A DNA stretch of 50,725 bases from positions 1 to 50,725 of the forward strand of contig NZ_BMLK01000024.1 of the NCBI RefSeq assembly GCF_014645195.1, in the 5' to 3' direction. Below are positions 31,945-40,049 of the stretch, in pieces; positions within the stretch are counted from its first letter, which is position 1; every line of letters starts with the position of its first letter. Source of the stretch: Novosphingobium indicum (GTDB taxonomy: Bacteria > Pseudomonadota > Alphaproteobacteria > Sphingomonadales > Sphingomonadaceae). The notes beneath the pieces were generated by a model. It was not told where the DNA came from. It ran no database searches and saw only the letters and a list, made by a program, of their open reading frames with translations. Position numbers and translations under genes: made by a program.

Positions 31945-33933
31945 ATGATCAAGTCGATCCCGCTGACCAAGTTGGTCCAGTCCCCTCGCAATGTGCGCCG
32001 TCACGGTGACCCAGCCGCAGATTCCGAACTGAAAGCGAGCATTGCAGCCCACGGATTGTTGCAGAACCTCATCGTTCGGCCAGCAGCTCGTGGCAAATTC
32101 GAGGTCGAAGCCGGAGAGCGCCGCCGTTGCGCCTTGCTGGCGCTTGCCGAAGAGAAAGTCCTGCCGAAGGGCTACGAGGTTACCTGCCTCGTGCTTGAGG
32201 ACGATGCGGAAATCGCAGTCGAAACGAGCCTGGCCGAGAACTTCCATCGCCTCGCGATGAACCCCGCCGACGAAGCGCAGGCGTTCGCTGCCCTTATTGA
32301 TGCTGGTGCCTCGACGGAAGATGTCGCGCGCCGCTTCGGGCTGACGGTCCGCTTCGTAGAAGGCCGTTTGCGTCTCGCGACCCTCGCGCCTGTCGTCTTC
32401 GATGCTCTGGCATCCGGTGAAATCACTCTCGATCTCGCCAAAGCTTTCGGCGCGACCTCCGACCAGGAAATTCAGGCTCGCGTCTATGATCAGGCGTCTT
32501 CGGGCTATTATGCGCCCAGCGCCGACAGTATCCGGCGCATGGTGCTCTCCGGCACGGTTCGCGGCAGCGATGCTCGGGCCCGCCTTGTAGGTCGCGAAGT
32601 CTATATCGCTGCAGGTGGCCGGATCGAACGCGAACTCTTCGACGACGATGACAGCGAGTCCTGGGTCGATGTCGCGCTTCTCGAAACGCTCGCCGCGGAG
32701 GAGATGGAAAAGCGCGCCAAGGCGCTCGCAGCAGAGCAGGGTCTCGCCTGGGTCAAGCCGACGCTTGATGCCTATGCCAGTCACGATCTCGTCGAAGGCC
32801 TCATTCGACTTCCAGCCGAGCCGGCTCCGTTGACTGACGCCGAACTGGCTCGCCTTGACGAGCTCGATGCCTCGTACGACGAGCATGCGGCCATTCTTGA
32901 GGACGAAGACAGCGCCGAAGAAGCAATTGCTGCGGCCGAGGCGACGATCGAAGCGATCGAGCGCGAATGCCAGGACATTCGGGCAAAGCCCCCGGAGCTG
33001 GCACCCGAACTGAAGGCCGATGCCGGAATGATCCTCGTTCTTTCGCGCGACGGCACACCGGTTCTCCAGCCGGTGTTCTACGGCGAGCGCGACATCGAAG
33101 TCGTTGGTGACGAAAATGTCGTCGAAGTCGTTGCGAGTGTCGGCAGTGATGGCAAACGCCGTGCAGCGCTTTCCAAGCGGCTGGTCGACGAACTTGCGAT
33201 GCAACGTCGTGACGTGCTCGCGCTCCACGTGGCATCGGATCCCGGCCTTTCGCTCGACATCATGGTCTTCACCCTCGCGGATGCCGACACCCACGACTGG
33301 CGGTCACGCGTGGCCACGACCCTGCGTGGCGGCGTCCCCGCGGGTCCGATTGTCGGGTTCGAAGCGAAGGATGCGCCGGCAAGCGCATCCCTTGCGGACC
33401 TGCGCTCGGGTCTCGATGAGAGTTGGCGATCTGGCGAAGACGCTTCGTCGCGCTTCAAGATGTTTCGGGCACTCACTGATGAAAGTCGCGCAGCATGGCT
33501 TGGCTTCGTCGTCGCTCGCACGCTCGAGGCGAGCCTCAACATGGCAGGCGAACGTCAGATCACGTTCCAGGATCATCTGGGCAGCACGATCGGCATCGAC
33601 ATGGCACAATGGTGGCGTCCGACCGCGGCAAACTACTTTGACCGCGTCTCGAAGCAGGTCATCCTTGATGCGCTCACCGATATTGGCGGTTTGGAACTGT
33701 CTTCGCGCTTCGCATCGGTGAAAAAGGGCGATCTCGCGATGAGCGCCGAGCGCGTCTTCGCGGGGACCTACATCACCGAGGTCGAAGTTCGGGAAAGGGC
33801 GCTTGCCTGGGTGCCCGAAGTCATGCGCTTTGCCGAGCAGCCGGAAATTCCTGCCGATAACGAAGCGCAAAGTCCCGACGCGGATTTCGTCGCCAACGAC
33901 GACAATCAGCCCCCGAGCGAGCTGGCCGCCTGA
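31945..33933 (+). CDS. ParB/RepB-type protein with long C-terminal extension
   Basis: 662 residues. The ParB/Srx domain (about 1-100) has SPRNVRR, GERRRCALLAL and TSLAENFHRLAMNPADEAQAF, followed by a helix-turn-helix (about 115-200). The remaining 450 residues are long, acidic and unlike chromosomal ParB. No ParA gene is near, so this is probably not simple partitioning. Such proteins are common in alphaproteobacterial ICEs, where they may act as CTP-dependent DNA-binding or nuclease factors. CAGGAG precedes the ATG. Confidence 0.88.
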   Translation: MIKSIPLTKLVQSPRNVRRHGDPAADSELKASIAAHGLLQNLIVRPAARGKFEVEAGERRRCALLALAEEKVLPKGYEVTCLVLEDDAEIAVETSLAENFHRLAMNPADEAQAFAALIDAGASTEDVARRFGLTVRFVEGRLRLATLAPVVFDALASGEITLDLAKAFGATSDQEIQARVYDQASSGYYAPSADSIRRMVLSGTVRGSDARARLVGREVYIAAGGRIERELFDDDDSESWVDVALLETLAAEEMEKRAKALAAEQGLAWVKPTLDAYASHDLVEGLIRLPAEPAPLTDAELARLDELDASYDEHAAILEDEDSAEEAIAAAEATIEAIERECQDIRAKPPELAPELKADAGMILVLSRDGTPVLQPVFYGERDIEVVGDENVVEVVASVGSDGKRRAALSKRLVDELAMQRRDVLALHVASDPGLSLDIMVFTLADADTHDWRSRVATTLRGGVPAGPIVGFEAKDAPASASLADLRSGLDESWRSGEDASSRFKMFRALTDESRAAWLGFVVARTLEASLNMAGERQITFQDHLGSTIGIDMAQWWRPTAANYFDRVSKQVILDALTDIGGLELSSRFASVKKGDLAMSAERVFAGTYITEVEVRERALAWVPEVMRFAEQPEIPADNEAQSPDADFVANDDNQPPSELAA

Positions 33934-33967
33934 CCTCCTCCTGACAGGAACGGCTTCTCGCCACCGT

Positions 33968-34003
33968 GAAGCGGTCCTCCGGCACATGCCGGGGGGCCGC
34001 TTC
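33968..34003. repeat. Imperfect hairpin between ParB and ardC
   Basis: GAAGCGG (33968-33974) pairs with CCGCTTC (33997-34003), enclosing a GC-rich inner stem CCGGC...GCCGG. It is followed by no clear T-run. It may weaken read-through between the two genes. Confidence 0.45.
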
Positions 34004-34088
34004 CTTCATGGAAAGAGAGCGGAGGGGGCTCCGGGATCTCCGGCACTGACCGACGGAACTGTCGTCAGGCCATTTCAGGAGATCCAAC

Positions 34089-35030
34089 ATGGCCTATCGC
34101 AAGGGACAAAGCGGCGGAGTGTCGCCTGCTACCCGTATCACCGAGGAAATCATCGCTCGCCTCGAGTCCGGCACGAAGCCGTGGATCAAACCATGGCGCG
34201 GTGTGCCAGTCTCGCGGCCCTTGCGGGCGTGCGGCGTCCCTTATCGCGGCATGAATGTATTCTGGCTCTGGATGGTTGCCGACATGTGCGGTTACGCCTC
34301 GCCGTTCTGGATGACCTACAATCAGGCCAGAGAACTGGGCGCGCAGGTGCGCAAGGGTGAAAAATCCACCATCGCGATCTTCTACAAGAGCTACACTAAG
34401 GAAGTTGAAGCACCCGACACCGGCGAAAAAACCGACGAAAGTCGCCGCGTTTTGAAGGCCTATCCGGTTTTCAATGCCGATCAGGTCGAAGGTCTTCCGG
34501 AACGTTTCCATCCCGCCGCGACGCTTGAGGTGGTGGAACCCGAGGGCCGTCAGGCTGAACTCGACTCATTCTTTGCCAATATTCCGGCCGTCCTGCGGCA
34601 TCAGGGCGACGAAGCCTATTATGAACCGGTGGCTGACCGGGTGACAATGCCGCGTGCGCATCTCTTCTCGGGCTTCGACCACTATTACGCGACGCTCGCG
34701 CACGAGCTGTCGCATTGGACCGGCCATGCCAGCCGCCTCGATCGCAATCTCAAGAATCGATTTGGTTCTGCAGCTTATGCCGCCGAGGAACTCATCGCCG
34801 AACTTTCGAGCGCCATGCTTGGCGCTGAACTCGGTCTGCCAGTCACTCACCTGGATAGCCATGCGAGCTATATCGAGCACTGGCTCAAGCTCCTGAAGCA
34901 GGATGACCGTGCCATTCTCACCGCTGCCGCAAAGGCGGAGGAAGCATCAAGGCTTCTGCTCAACCTCGGAGGACGGATCTCTGCCGATGATACCGACGAA
35001 GCGTCTGCCGACGCTGCGTTGGCCGCCTGA
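34089..35030 (+). CDS. ardC: ArdC-type antirestriction protein
   Basis: 313 residues. The N-terminal ssDNA-binding domain (about 10-125) includes GTKPWIKPWRGVPVSRPL and YRGMNVFWL, and the C-terminal zincin-like metallopeptidase has the HExxH motif in LAHELSHWTGH (about residue 203). ArdC proteins protect incoming single-stranded DNA and block restriction in the recipient. CAGGAG lies before the ATG. Position among SSB and DUF genes is typical of a leading-region entry module. Confidence 0.93.
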   Translation: MAYRKGQSGGVSPATRITEEIIARLESGTKPWIKPWRGVPVSRPLRACGVPYRGMNVFWLWMVADMCGYASPFWMTYNQARELGAQVRKGEKSTIAIFYKSYTKEVEAPDTGEKTDESRRVLKAYPVFNADQVEGLPERFHPAATLEVVEPEGRQAELDSFFANIPAVLRHQGDEAYYEPVADRVTMPRAHLFSGFDHYYATLAHELSHWTGHASRLDRNLKNRFGSAAYAAEELIAELSSAMLGAELGLPVTHLDSHASYIEHWLKLLKQDDRAILTAAAKAEEASRLLLNLGGRISADDTDEASADAALAA

Positions 35031-35041
35031 AGGAGGGTGTC

Positions 35042-35464
35042 ATGGGCCGATCGGTTAGCTACCCCAGCGGGGCCATCGTGGCCTTCACGGTGCTCGAAGT
35101 CGAAAACGACGACGACTGGGACTTCGAATATGAATGGCTCCGCGAGGATCTGCGTGAGCGCGCCGGCCGGGCTTTCCCTTCCCTGATCGCGCACGACGGT
35201 TGGCGAGGCCGCGAAGACCGAATCCTCATGCGTAATGCCTATGCGGATTTCGGCGTGTCGGTTTACGCCGGCCTGGTTGCAGTGTGGATCGTCGAGCGTA
35301 ACGATGGCGCCTATTGGGATGCCGATTGGCGCACGGCCAGATCGCCGAGGGCACAACGCTGGCTCTCTCAGATCGCCTCGCGCTTTGAAGCGTTGTTCGG
35401 CGATTACGTCTGCCTCGGTCACATGTCGAACGGGGAGGGCGTCTACGTCAAACGGGTGGCCTGA
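35042..35464 (+). CDS. Conserved hypothetical protein
   Basis: 140 residues, acidic at the start (VENDDDWDFEYEWLREDL) with WRGREDRILMRNAYADFGVSVYAGL in the middle. Family not recognised by name, though similar ORFs follow ardC in sphingomonad elements. It begins 11 bases after ardC with AGGAGG, so it belongs to the same operon. Function unknown. Confidence 0.7.
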   Translation: MGRSVSYPSGAIVAFTVLEVENDDDWDFEYEWLREDLRERAGRAFPSLIAHDGWRGREDRILMRNAYADFGVSVYAGLVAVWIVERNDGAYWDADWRTARSPRAQRWLSQIASRFEALFGDYVCLGHMSNGEGVYVKRVA

Positions 35465-35765
35465 ATGCGCAGCTCACTTGTGAGCGTACACATGAGCCTG
35501 TCCATTCTGATGGAGCCTGCATGTGCACTCATGGTCTGAAGCCATGCGAGAGAGGCCCTGGGCCAGCCGCCAGTCTGCCGCAACCCGGCTTGCGCAGGCC
35601 CGAGTTGGCCCGGCCCTGTGGGCCGTTGGCCTGCCCGCGCCAGCCTGCCCAAGCGGGTTTCCCCTGTCGGGTGCGGATCCTGCCTGAAGCTGGCCCTGAC
35701 GGGCTCTCGCTGGCGCAGCCATGAGCGGGTGCGTCAGCCTCACGCCAGTCAGGAGGACAATACCC
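35465..35765. other. GC-rich intergenic region with inverted repeats
   Basis: About 300 bases without a convincing gene. It contains a perfect GCTCAC-TT-GTGAGC palindrome (35472-35485), then a run of GGCC/GCCC-rich inverted repeats (about 35560-35640, including GGCCC-TGT-GGGCC). It ends with the ribosome-binding site AGGAGG of the next gene. It could hold a promoter or a replication/transfer site; nothing in it is decisive. Confidence 0.4.
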
Positions 35766-36719
35766 ATGCACTCATCATTTTCCGAGCAACTTGCCGGCCT
35801 CGACCTTTCCGGTTTTTCGATTGGTCCTGCCCCGGTTTCCACCAATGATTTTCCGGGCCACGATGCGGTTGTACAAACTCTCGAAGCGGTCTGGTCCGAT
35901 CTCTTTGCGATGGTCTCTGGGACTGCGCTCGAGGCCGATGCCGAGGACCTCGGCTGGGCGTTCGTCAACATCTTCCACCGTTCCGCGACCCGCAAATCGA
36001 CCGCAGTCGATCGCGCAACCGACGAAGTCCGAGCGCTCGTCGCCACTGCCGATGGATCTGAAATTCACACCCATGAACTCGAGACCCAAGTTGAGCGTGC
36101 GCAGTGTGCCGAAGGAGCTATGCTCGCTCTCGAAGAGATGCGCGAAGTGGCCGCTGCCCTCTATCTCAACGAGTTCGGCTCCTCGTGGAAGCCCGTGTCG
36201 AGTTCGCGCTTCAATCACAGCGCCATGCTGACTTCCGCGCTTGTCGAGGGCCGCGAGTTCGTCCGAGCCCGGTCCGAAGCGAAACGCCGCGCCGCCATGC
36301 CTGAAGGCACGCCGGTGATCTTTGCAGGGGGGCGCACACGCCATCCCAACGAGCAGGACGCTCTCACTCTCGCCAACAACGTCTGGGCTACTCTGGACAA
36401 AGTCCACGATCGGGTTCCTGACATGGTTCTTGTCCATGGCGGTGATACCAAGGGCGTTGACCGTCTGGCATCCTCATGGGCGGAACGACGCAACATCCCC
36501 CAAATCAGCTTCTCCCTCGACATGCGCCTCGGGGCACGCGCAGGCTTCAAGCGCAACGAGCGTATGCTCTCGCTCGACCCCCGCTATGTCGTCGCCTTTC
36601 CCGGAAACGGGGTCCTGGAGCGCCTCGTTATCGAAGCCAAATCCCGTCGGATTACGGTCGTCGATCGCCGGGGTCCGCTTGGAACTTCTCCAAAGCGCGC
36701 GGCGCAGGATACCGACTGA
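35766..36719 (+). CDS. DUF2493 (SLOG/YspA-like) protein
   Basis: 317 residues. The N-terminal 170 residues are uncharacterised and contain helices with AVDRATDEVRALV. The C-terminal Rossmann-like SLOG domain (about 190-290) shows VIFAGGRTRHPNEQDALTLANN and LVHGGDTKGVDRLASSWA, then GRNERML-like contact residues. SLOG proteins bind nucleotide-derived ligands and often accompany defence or mobile systems. ATG at 35766 follows AGGAGG; the frame extending to 35721 is not used. Confidence 0.87.
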   Translation: MHSSFSEQLAGLDLSGFSIGPAPVSTNDFPGHDAVVQTLEAVWSDLFAMVSGTALEADAEDLGWAFVNIFHRSATRKSTAVDRATDEVRALVATADGSEIHTHELETQVERAQCAEGAMLALEEMREVAAALYLNEFGSSWKPVSSSRFNHSAMLTSALVEGREFVRARSEAKRRAAMPEGTPVIFAGGRTRHPNEQDALTLANNVWATLDKVHDRVPDMVLVHGGDTKGVDRLASSWAERRNIPQISFSLDMRLGARAGFKRNERMLSLDPRYVVAFPGNGVLERLVIEAKSRRITVVDRRGPLGTSPKRAAQDTD

Positions 36720-36836
36720 TGCGTCGGGCATCGCGCCAGCGCTATCGGCGCTGGCGCAGCCCGTCAGAGGAAAGAGATCGCCTGTTATCGTGGGCAAGAC
36801 CATTGGTGCTTGCCCGCACATATCAGGAGATATCTC

Positions 36837-37274
36837 ATGACTGATTTTCAGGCAATTATGGCGGACTTTGCTGTCCGCCAGGCCGAACGCGCGGCGCAGG
36901 CACAAAGTGAAATCCAACGGCTCAAGGCAGCTATCATTGACCCGCTGCTCAATGCCGAAATTGCCCGCGTAGAAATCCGCTTCGATGGGTGCGGCGACAG
37001 CGGTGCGGTCGAAGAATGCGTCTTCTTAGACGCCGTCGGGGCGAGTGTTCCGTGTCCCGAAGTGACGATTGATTGTGCTGGAGAAAACGACGACCAGAGC
37101 CTCAATTCCGCCCTCGAGCAACTGACTTACCTTGCTCTCGAACGCCATCATCCCGGATGGGAAATCAATGATGGTGCCTGCGGCGAACTGGTCATTGACG
37201 TGACTACGCCGAGTTTCGTTCTGGACTGCCAGCTACGTTACACGGCGACCGACGACCATTCGACTGATCTCTAG
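36837..37274 (+). CDS. DUF6878-like protein
   Basis: 145 residues beginning MTDFQAIMADFA, with a helical N-terminus (about 1-50) and a beta-rich rest (VEIRFDGCGDSG, then WEINDGACGELVIDV). This fits what I recall as DUF6878, found with DUF6915 on sphingomonad elements. The in-frame ATG at 36810 is less likely because CAGGAGA precedes 36837. About 115 bases with no gene separate it from the DUF2493 gene. Function unknown. Confidence 0.75.
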   Translation: MTDFQAIMADFAVRQAERAAQAQSEIQRLKAAIIDPLLNAEIARVEIRFDGCGDSGAVEECVFLDAVGASVPCPEVTIDCAGENDDQSLNSALEQLTYLALERHHPGWEINDGACGELVIDVTTPSFVLDCQLRYTATDDHSTDL

Positions 37275-37284
37275 GAGAAGTGCT

Positions 37285-37713
37285 ATGGCTCATTGCTATT
37301 ATCACGCCCTATCGTCGGTCCGGAAATGGGGAGGGAGGGTGGAAGATTACCTGCCGCTCCACCAATGGTTTGACCAGTCGAAGGCGATCTTTGCTGATCC
37401 GCGGCACCGGGCCCTTCGGCATCATACCGAAGGCATTTTCATGCTCGAAACGCTGTTCGGGCCTACCATCGTCAACGCCGACAGCCGTGTCGTGCCCGTT
37501 CGTCTTGTAGGCGAGCAGCACGTCCGCGAGGACTTGGGTGCGATTCCTTCCTTTGCGGATTGGGGGCGCCTCATCACGCCCCAAGACTGGATGTTGCGGG
37601 GGCATCGTCTGGACGAGCCTATGCCGCTTGGCACTGTGGAGAATGGTGCTAGCGGTGCGTTTTTAGGTGGTCATTCGTCGGCTTCGGGAGGAGCTTTCGT
37701 AGTCGAGATATGA
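37285..37713 (+). CDS. DUF6915-like protein
   Basis: 142 residues: MAHCYYHALSSVRKWGGRVED, LPLHQWFDQSK and RHRALRHHTEGIFMLETLFG, a clear DUF6915 pattern with many conserved histidines. A non-conserved tail of about 35 residues (after QDWM) is richer in Gly and Ser than usual and may be read-through into non-family sequence. It follows the DUF6878 gene by ten bases. Histidine content suggests metal binding; function is unknown. Confidence 0.8.
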   Translation: MAHCYYHALSSVRKWGGRVEDYLPLHQWFDQSKAIFADPRHRALRHHTEGIFMLETLFGPTIVNADSRVVPVRLVGEQHVREDLGAIPSFADWGRLITPQDWMLRGHRLDEPMPLGTVENGASGAFLGGHSSASGGAFVVEI

Positions 37714-38011
37714 TGTCGCCTTGAAGGCGGGCGAGGTCGGGGGGCACGTCGCAGCCCGTTAATGCGAAAAGTCATGGCTTAGCCTGTGCAAGGCACTCGG
37801 GACCAACCCGGCCTGTAAGCAAACCTTTCCTGAAGCGCCCCCGTCGAGACGCGCAACCCCGATCAGGTCCGGCCGAGTTGCCGGGCTGCGCCCGGCTGCC
37901 CGCACCACCCGAACCAGATCGAGGTTTCCCTTCGGTGCGCTTCGCCGTGGCCGCTTCCTAGTCGGGTTTGCAGCCGGGATGGACCCGGAATGCTCGATCA
38001 GGAGAAAGACC
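37714..38011. other. Long leader region of ssb with hairpin
   Basis: About 300 bases with no gene. A GCCGGGC-TGC-GCCCGGC hairpin lies at about 37881-37897, and AGGAGA for ssb lies at its right end. Length and GC-rich secondary structure suggest a leader or promoter region; no riboswitch family is recognised. Confidence 0.4.
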
Positions 38012-38401
38012 ATGACCAATCTCGTTATCCTCGTTGGCCGCATCGCTCGCGATCCCGAAACCCGCACCACCCAGGGCGGCACCAGCATCACCTCGATCTC
38101 GGTCGTCACCGACCGTCCCGCCCGCAAGGACGGCAAGACCTACAAGGACGAAAACGGCTACACCGCCAAGGACAGCGAATTCCACCGCGTGACCTGCTTC
38201 AACGGTCTCGGCCAGAACGTCGCCAAGTACTGCACCAAGGGCCAGCTCGTGACGGTCGAGGGGCGCATCCACTATACGCAATGGGAAGACCAGGACGGCA
38301 CCAAGCGCTACGGCTGCGAGATCATCGCCGACAAGGTGGACTTCCTCACCAAGGGCCGGGCGTCGAACAATGAGGGTGCGCCCGACATCGATGAGGACTG
38401 A
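38012..38401 (+). CDS. ssb: Single-stranded DNA-binding protein
   Basis: 129 residues, an OB fold from MTNLVILVGRIARDPETRT to VEGRIHYTQWEDQDG and a short acidic tail EGAPDIDED. It lacks the Asp-Asp-Ile-Pro-Phe-type C-terminal tip of chromosomal SSB. Element-borne SSBs coat entering single strands and favour replication of the incoming DNA. CAGGAGAAAG precedes the ATG. Confidence 0.92.
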   Translation: MTNLVILVGRIARDPETRTTQGGTSITSISVVTDRPARKDGKTYKDENGYTAKDSEFHRVTCFNGLGQNVAKYCTKGQLVTVEGRIHYTQWEDQDGTKRYGCEIIADKVDFLTKGRASNNEGAPDIDED

Positions 38402-38420
38402 GTGCCTCCCGCAAACCACA

Positions 38421-38455
38421 AGGCTCCGATGGTTCGCGCCATCGGGGCCTTTTTT
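38421..38455 (+). terminator. Rho-independent terminator after ssb
   Basis: AGGCTCCGATGG and CCATCGGGGCCT form a 12-bp stem with one mismatch and a six-base loop, followed by a run of T. It directly follows the ssb stop codon. Confidence 0.85.
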
Positions 38456-38517
38456 GTGCTCGCTGTCGTGAACGGCGGGGCGGGGCATCGAACCCACGCC
38501 CCGCCGCGGTTGAAGTG

Positions 38518-38748
38518 TCAGGCGGGGGAGAGCCGCTTGAGAGCATCGTCGATCCCGATGGTGAGCGATGCGCGGATGAGCTGCTTCAGTTGCGCAGGCT
38601 CGATAGTCTCGGCTCCGCATTCAAGAAGAACCTTGCCCAGTTCGCCGGCCGCTTCATCACGGAGCCTGGCCTCCTGTGCATCGAGTTCTTCGCGCTGCTC
38701 GCGCAGCTTCTTGAGCGCATTACGCGCGCTCGGTTTGGACCTGGCCAT
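38518..38748 (-). CDS. Small coiled-coil protein (DUF6437-like)
   Basis: 76 residues from MARSKPSARNALKKLREQRE, mostly predicted coiled coil (about 5-45), then IEPAQLKQLIRASLTIGIDDAL. I recall similar proteins as DUF6437. The frame runs far upstream to 38958, but AAAGGA precedes the ATG at 38748 and the longer part is not helical. A GC-rich hairpin (about 38478-38508) follows its stop. Confidence 0.65.
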   Translation of the reverse strand: MARSKPSARNALKKLREQREELDAQEARLRDEAAGELGKVLLECGAETIEPAQLKQLIRASLTIGIDDALKRLSPA

Positions 38749-38935
38749 CAGATTGTCCTTTCGCTGGCCGTTGGTCCCCTCCACGCGCGACAGTGCCAGC
38801 ATGGGGCCATGTAGGAAAACGGTTTTTGCCGCGATGCCAGTGCTTTTCACGCTGACGTTGGAGAGGTCTCTCTCGCAGAAAGACCAAGTGTGATGCGGGC
38901 TTTGGGGCCGCGTCAAGGACGACGGGGCCCCACCA

Positions 38936-38961
38936 TTTTTACCGGGCAAGCCCGGCAAAAA
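38936..38961. repeat. Hairpin flanked by T and A runs
   Basis: TTTTT-A-CCGGGC-AA-GCCCGG-C-AAAAA is an almost perfect inverted repeat. On neither strand is the stem followed by a T-run, so it is not a usual terminator; protein binding or a transfer-related site is possible. The 38749-39074 gap otherwise holds no gene. Confidence 0.5.
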
Positions 38962-39074
38962 TCGTTTCCCCCATCGCCGCTTCGCGGCCGCGCTATGCGC
39001 GGTCCCTGACCCGGCCCGTCACCCACATCCTCGCAGCTCCTGATGCGACGCATCGAACATCAGGAGGAAAGATC

Positions 39075-39311
39075 ATGTACGCTTCACTGAATATCGCGCA
39101 GGGTTCATTCCAGGCAAATCAGGCAGCTTTCGTTGCCGCACTCGACAAGGCTCATGCCCGGTCCCTTCACAGCTACTTCACCCAATATGTCCTGACCGAT
39201 GGTGAGGCAGGTTACATCGCGGTCGATGAGGGCGATTACGGCGCACTGCCCAAGGCCATGCTGGACCGGGTCATCGACACAGTGCCCGGAAAGTTTAGCG
39301 ATGAATTCTGA
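39075..39311 (+). CDS. Small hypothetical protein
   Basis: 78 residues: MYASLNIAQGSFQANQAAF, then ARSLHSYFTQYVLTDGEAGYIAVDEGDYG. Family not recognised. A very strong ribosome-binding site (AGGAGGAAAG) and a terminator just after the stop mark it as a real, separately transcribed gene. A cytoplasmic accessory protein of the element is a guess. Confidence 0.72.
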   Translation: MYASLNIAQGSFQANQAAFVAALDKAHARSLHSYFTQYVLTDGEAGYIAVDEGDYGALPKAMLDRVIDTVPGKFSDEF

Positions 39312-39322
39312 TGCCACACACA

Positions 39323-39358
39323 AGGAGGAAGTCCGTCAGGGCTTCCTCCTATCTTTTT
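39323..39358 (+). terminator. Rho-independent terminator
   Basis: AGGAGGAAG and CTTCCTCCT form a nine-base stem with a ten-base loop, followed by ATCTTTTT. It follows the 78-residue gene by 11 bases. Confidence 0.82.
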
Positions 39359-39413
39359 GCTCGGGTCCCGTATTATCGCTCCCGTAGATGTCGCGCGAGC
39401 ATTCCCTGCAGCA

Positions 39414-39608
39414 TCAGCCCTCGGCGTTAGACGCATCGAATTCCTCCAGCCGATCGGGCATGTCGAGTACCTTCATGGCCGCTGCTGCAATGGCCTCGGC
39501 CTTCGTCGGAAAGGCTTCTGCCGAACTGATCGACACGCCGCTCGAATAGGTAGCGGTTGCCTGGAATCCGTTGCCTTTGGGTGTCGCGCTCAGTGTAACG
39601 TCCGCCAT
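39414..39608 (-). CDS. Small hypothetical protein, beta-alpha
   Basis: 64 residues: MADVTLSATPKGNGFQATATYSSG, then EAFPTKAEAIAAAAMKVLDM, with one beta-sheet and one helix. GGGAG lies seven bases before the ATG at 39608; the further in-frame starts up to 40079 overlap promoter sequence and are rejected. No family is recognised; the sheet-helix pattern resembles small dsRNA-binding-like folds, but only superficially. Confidence 0.55.
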   Translation of the reverse strand: MADVTLSATPKGNGFQATATYSSGVSISSAEAFPTKAEAIAAAAMKVLDMPDRLEEFDASNAEG

Positions 39609-39964
39609 ATCCATGCTCCCGGTGGGATGCCCGCGACACCATTCTTCCTGCCGCCGGACTCGATCGATCTTTAACACAATCGGCAATCGAGCGGCATCGT
39701 CTTCATCCCTTGGTCTTGGGATTTCAAAACCGTCGATCCCGTGCAGGTCATGACACTGGGATCTACCCTCTAAGCTGGGGACGGAAGAGCACACCGTACG
39801 CGACAAATCGCAGGCGGGCGGCAATAAAAAAGACAGTAAAGACAGCGTGTTGATGGATTTTCGCAAAAATGGCAGCTTCTCAATCAGAAATGAATGGTCA
39901 CCAATTCGCCAATCGGATTTGATTGAATGCAGCCAAAAATGGCGCATTCCTGCGCATCTCGCGT

Positions 39965-39979
39965 GTTCTTGACATGTTC
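39965..39979 (+). promoter_or_regulatory. SOS (LexA) box upstream of the relaxosome operon
   Basis: GTTC-TTGACAT-GTTC matches the LexA consensus, 70 bp before the ribbon-helix-helix gene that heads traD and the relaxase. The surrounding 60 bp resemble the region before integrase 2 (22441-22510). The whole 39609-40049 gap also contains AATCAGAAA (39882-39890) and its inverse TTTCTGATT (39983-39991), and may include the origin of transfer. Confidence 0.72.
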
Positions 39980-40049
39980 TCGTTTCTGATTTAGACAATA
40001 ACAGCCTTTCGCAGTGCGTTCCGGGCTCCTGACCACAAGGAGTCCGTGT

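Noticed and set aside
31930..33294. 454-residue ORF antisense to the ParB gene
   Set aside because: Composition-driven antisense frame; the plus strand carries conserved ParB motifs.
31945..33933. Plasmid partition locus
   Set aside because: A ParB-like gene alone, without ParA, Rep protein or iterons, does not support a plasmid replicon; integrases and a tRNA end favour an ICE.
35560..35720. CRISPR-like array
   Set aside because: The GGCC-rich repeats are irregular in length and spacing and no cas gene is present; no CRISPR array is seen anywhere in the window.
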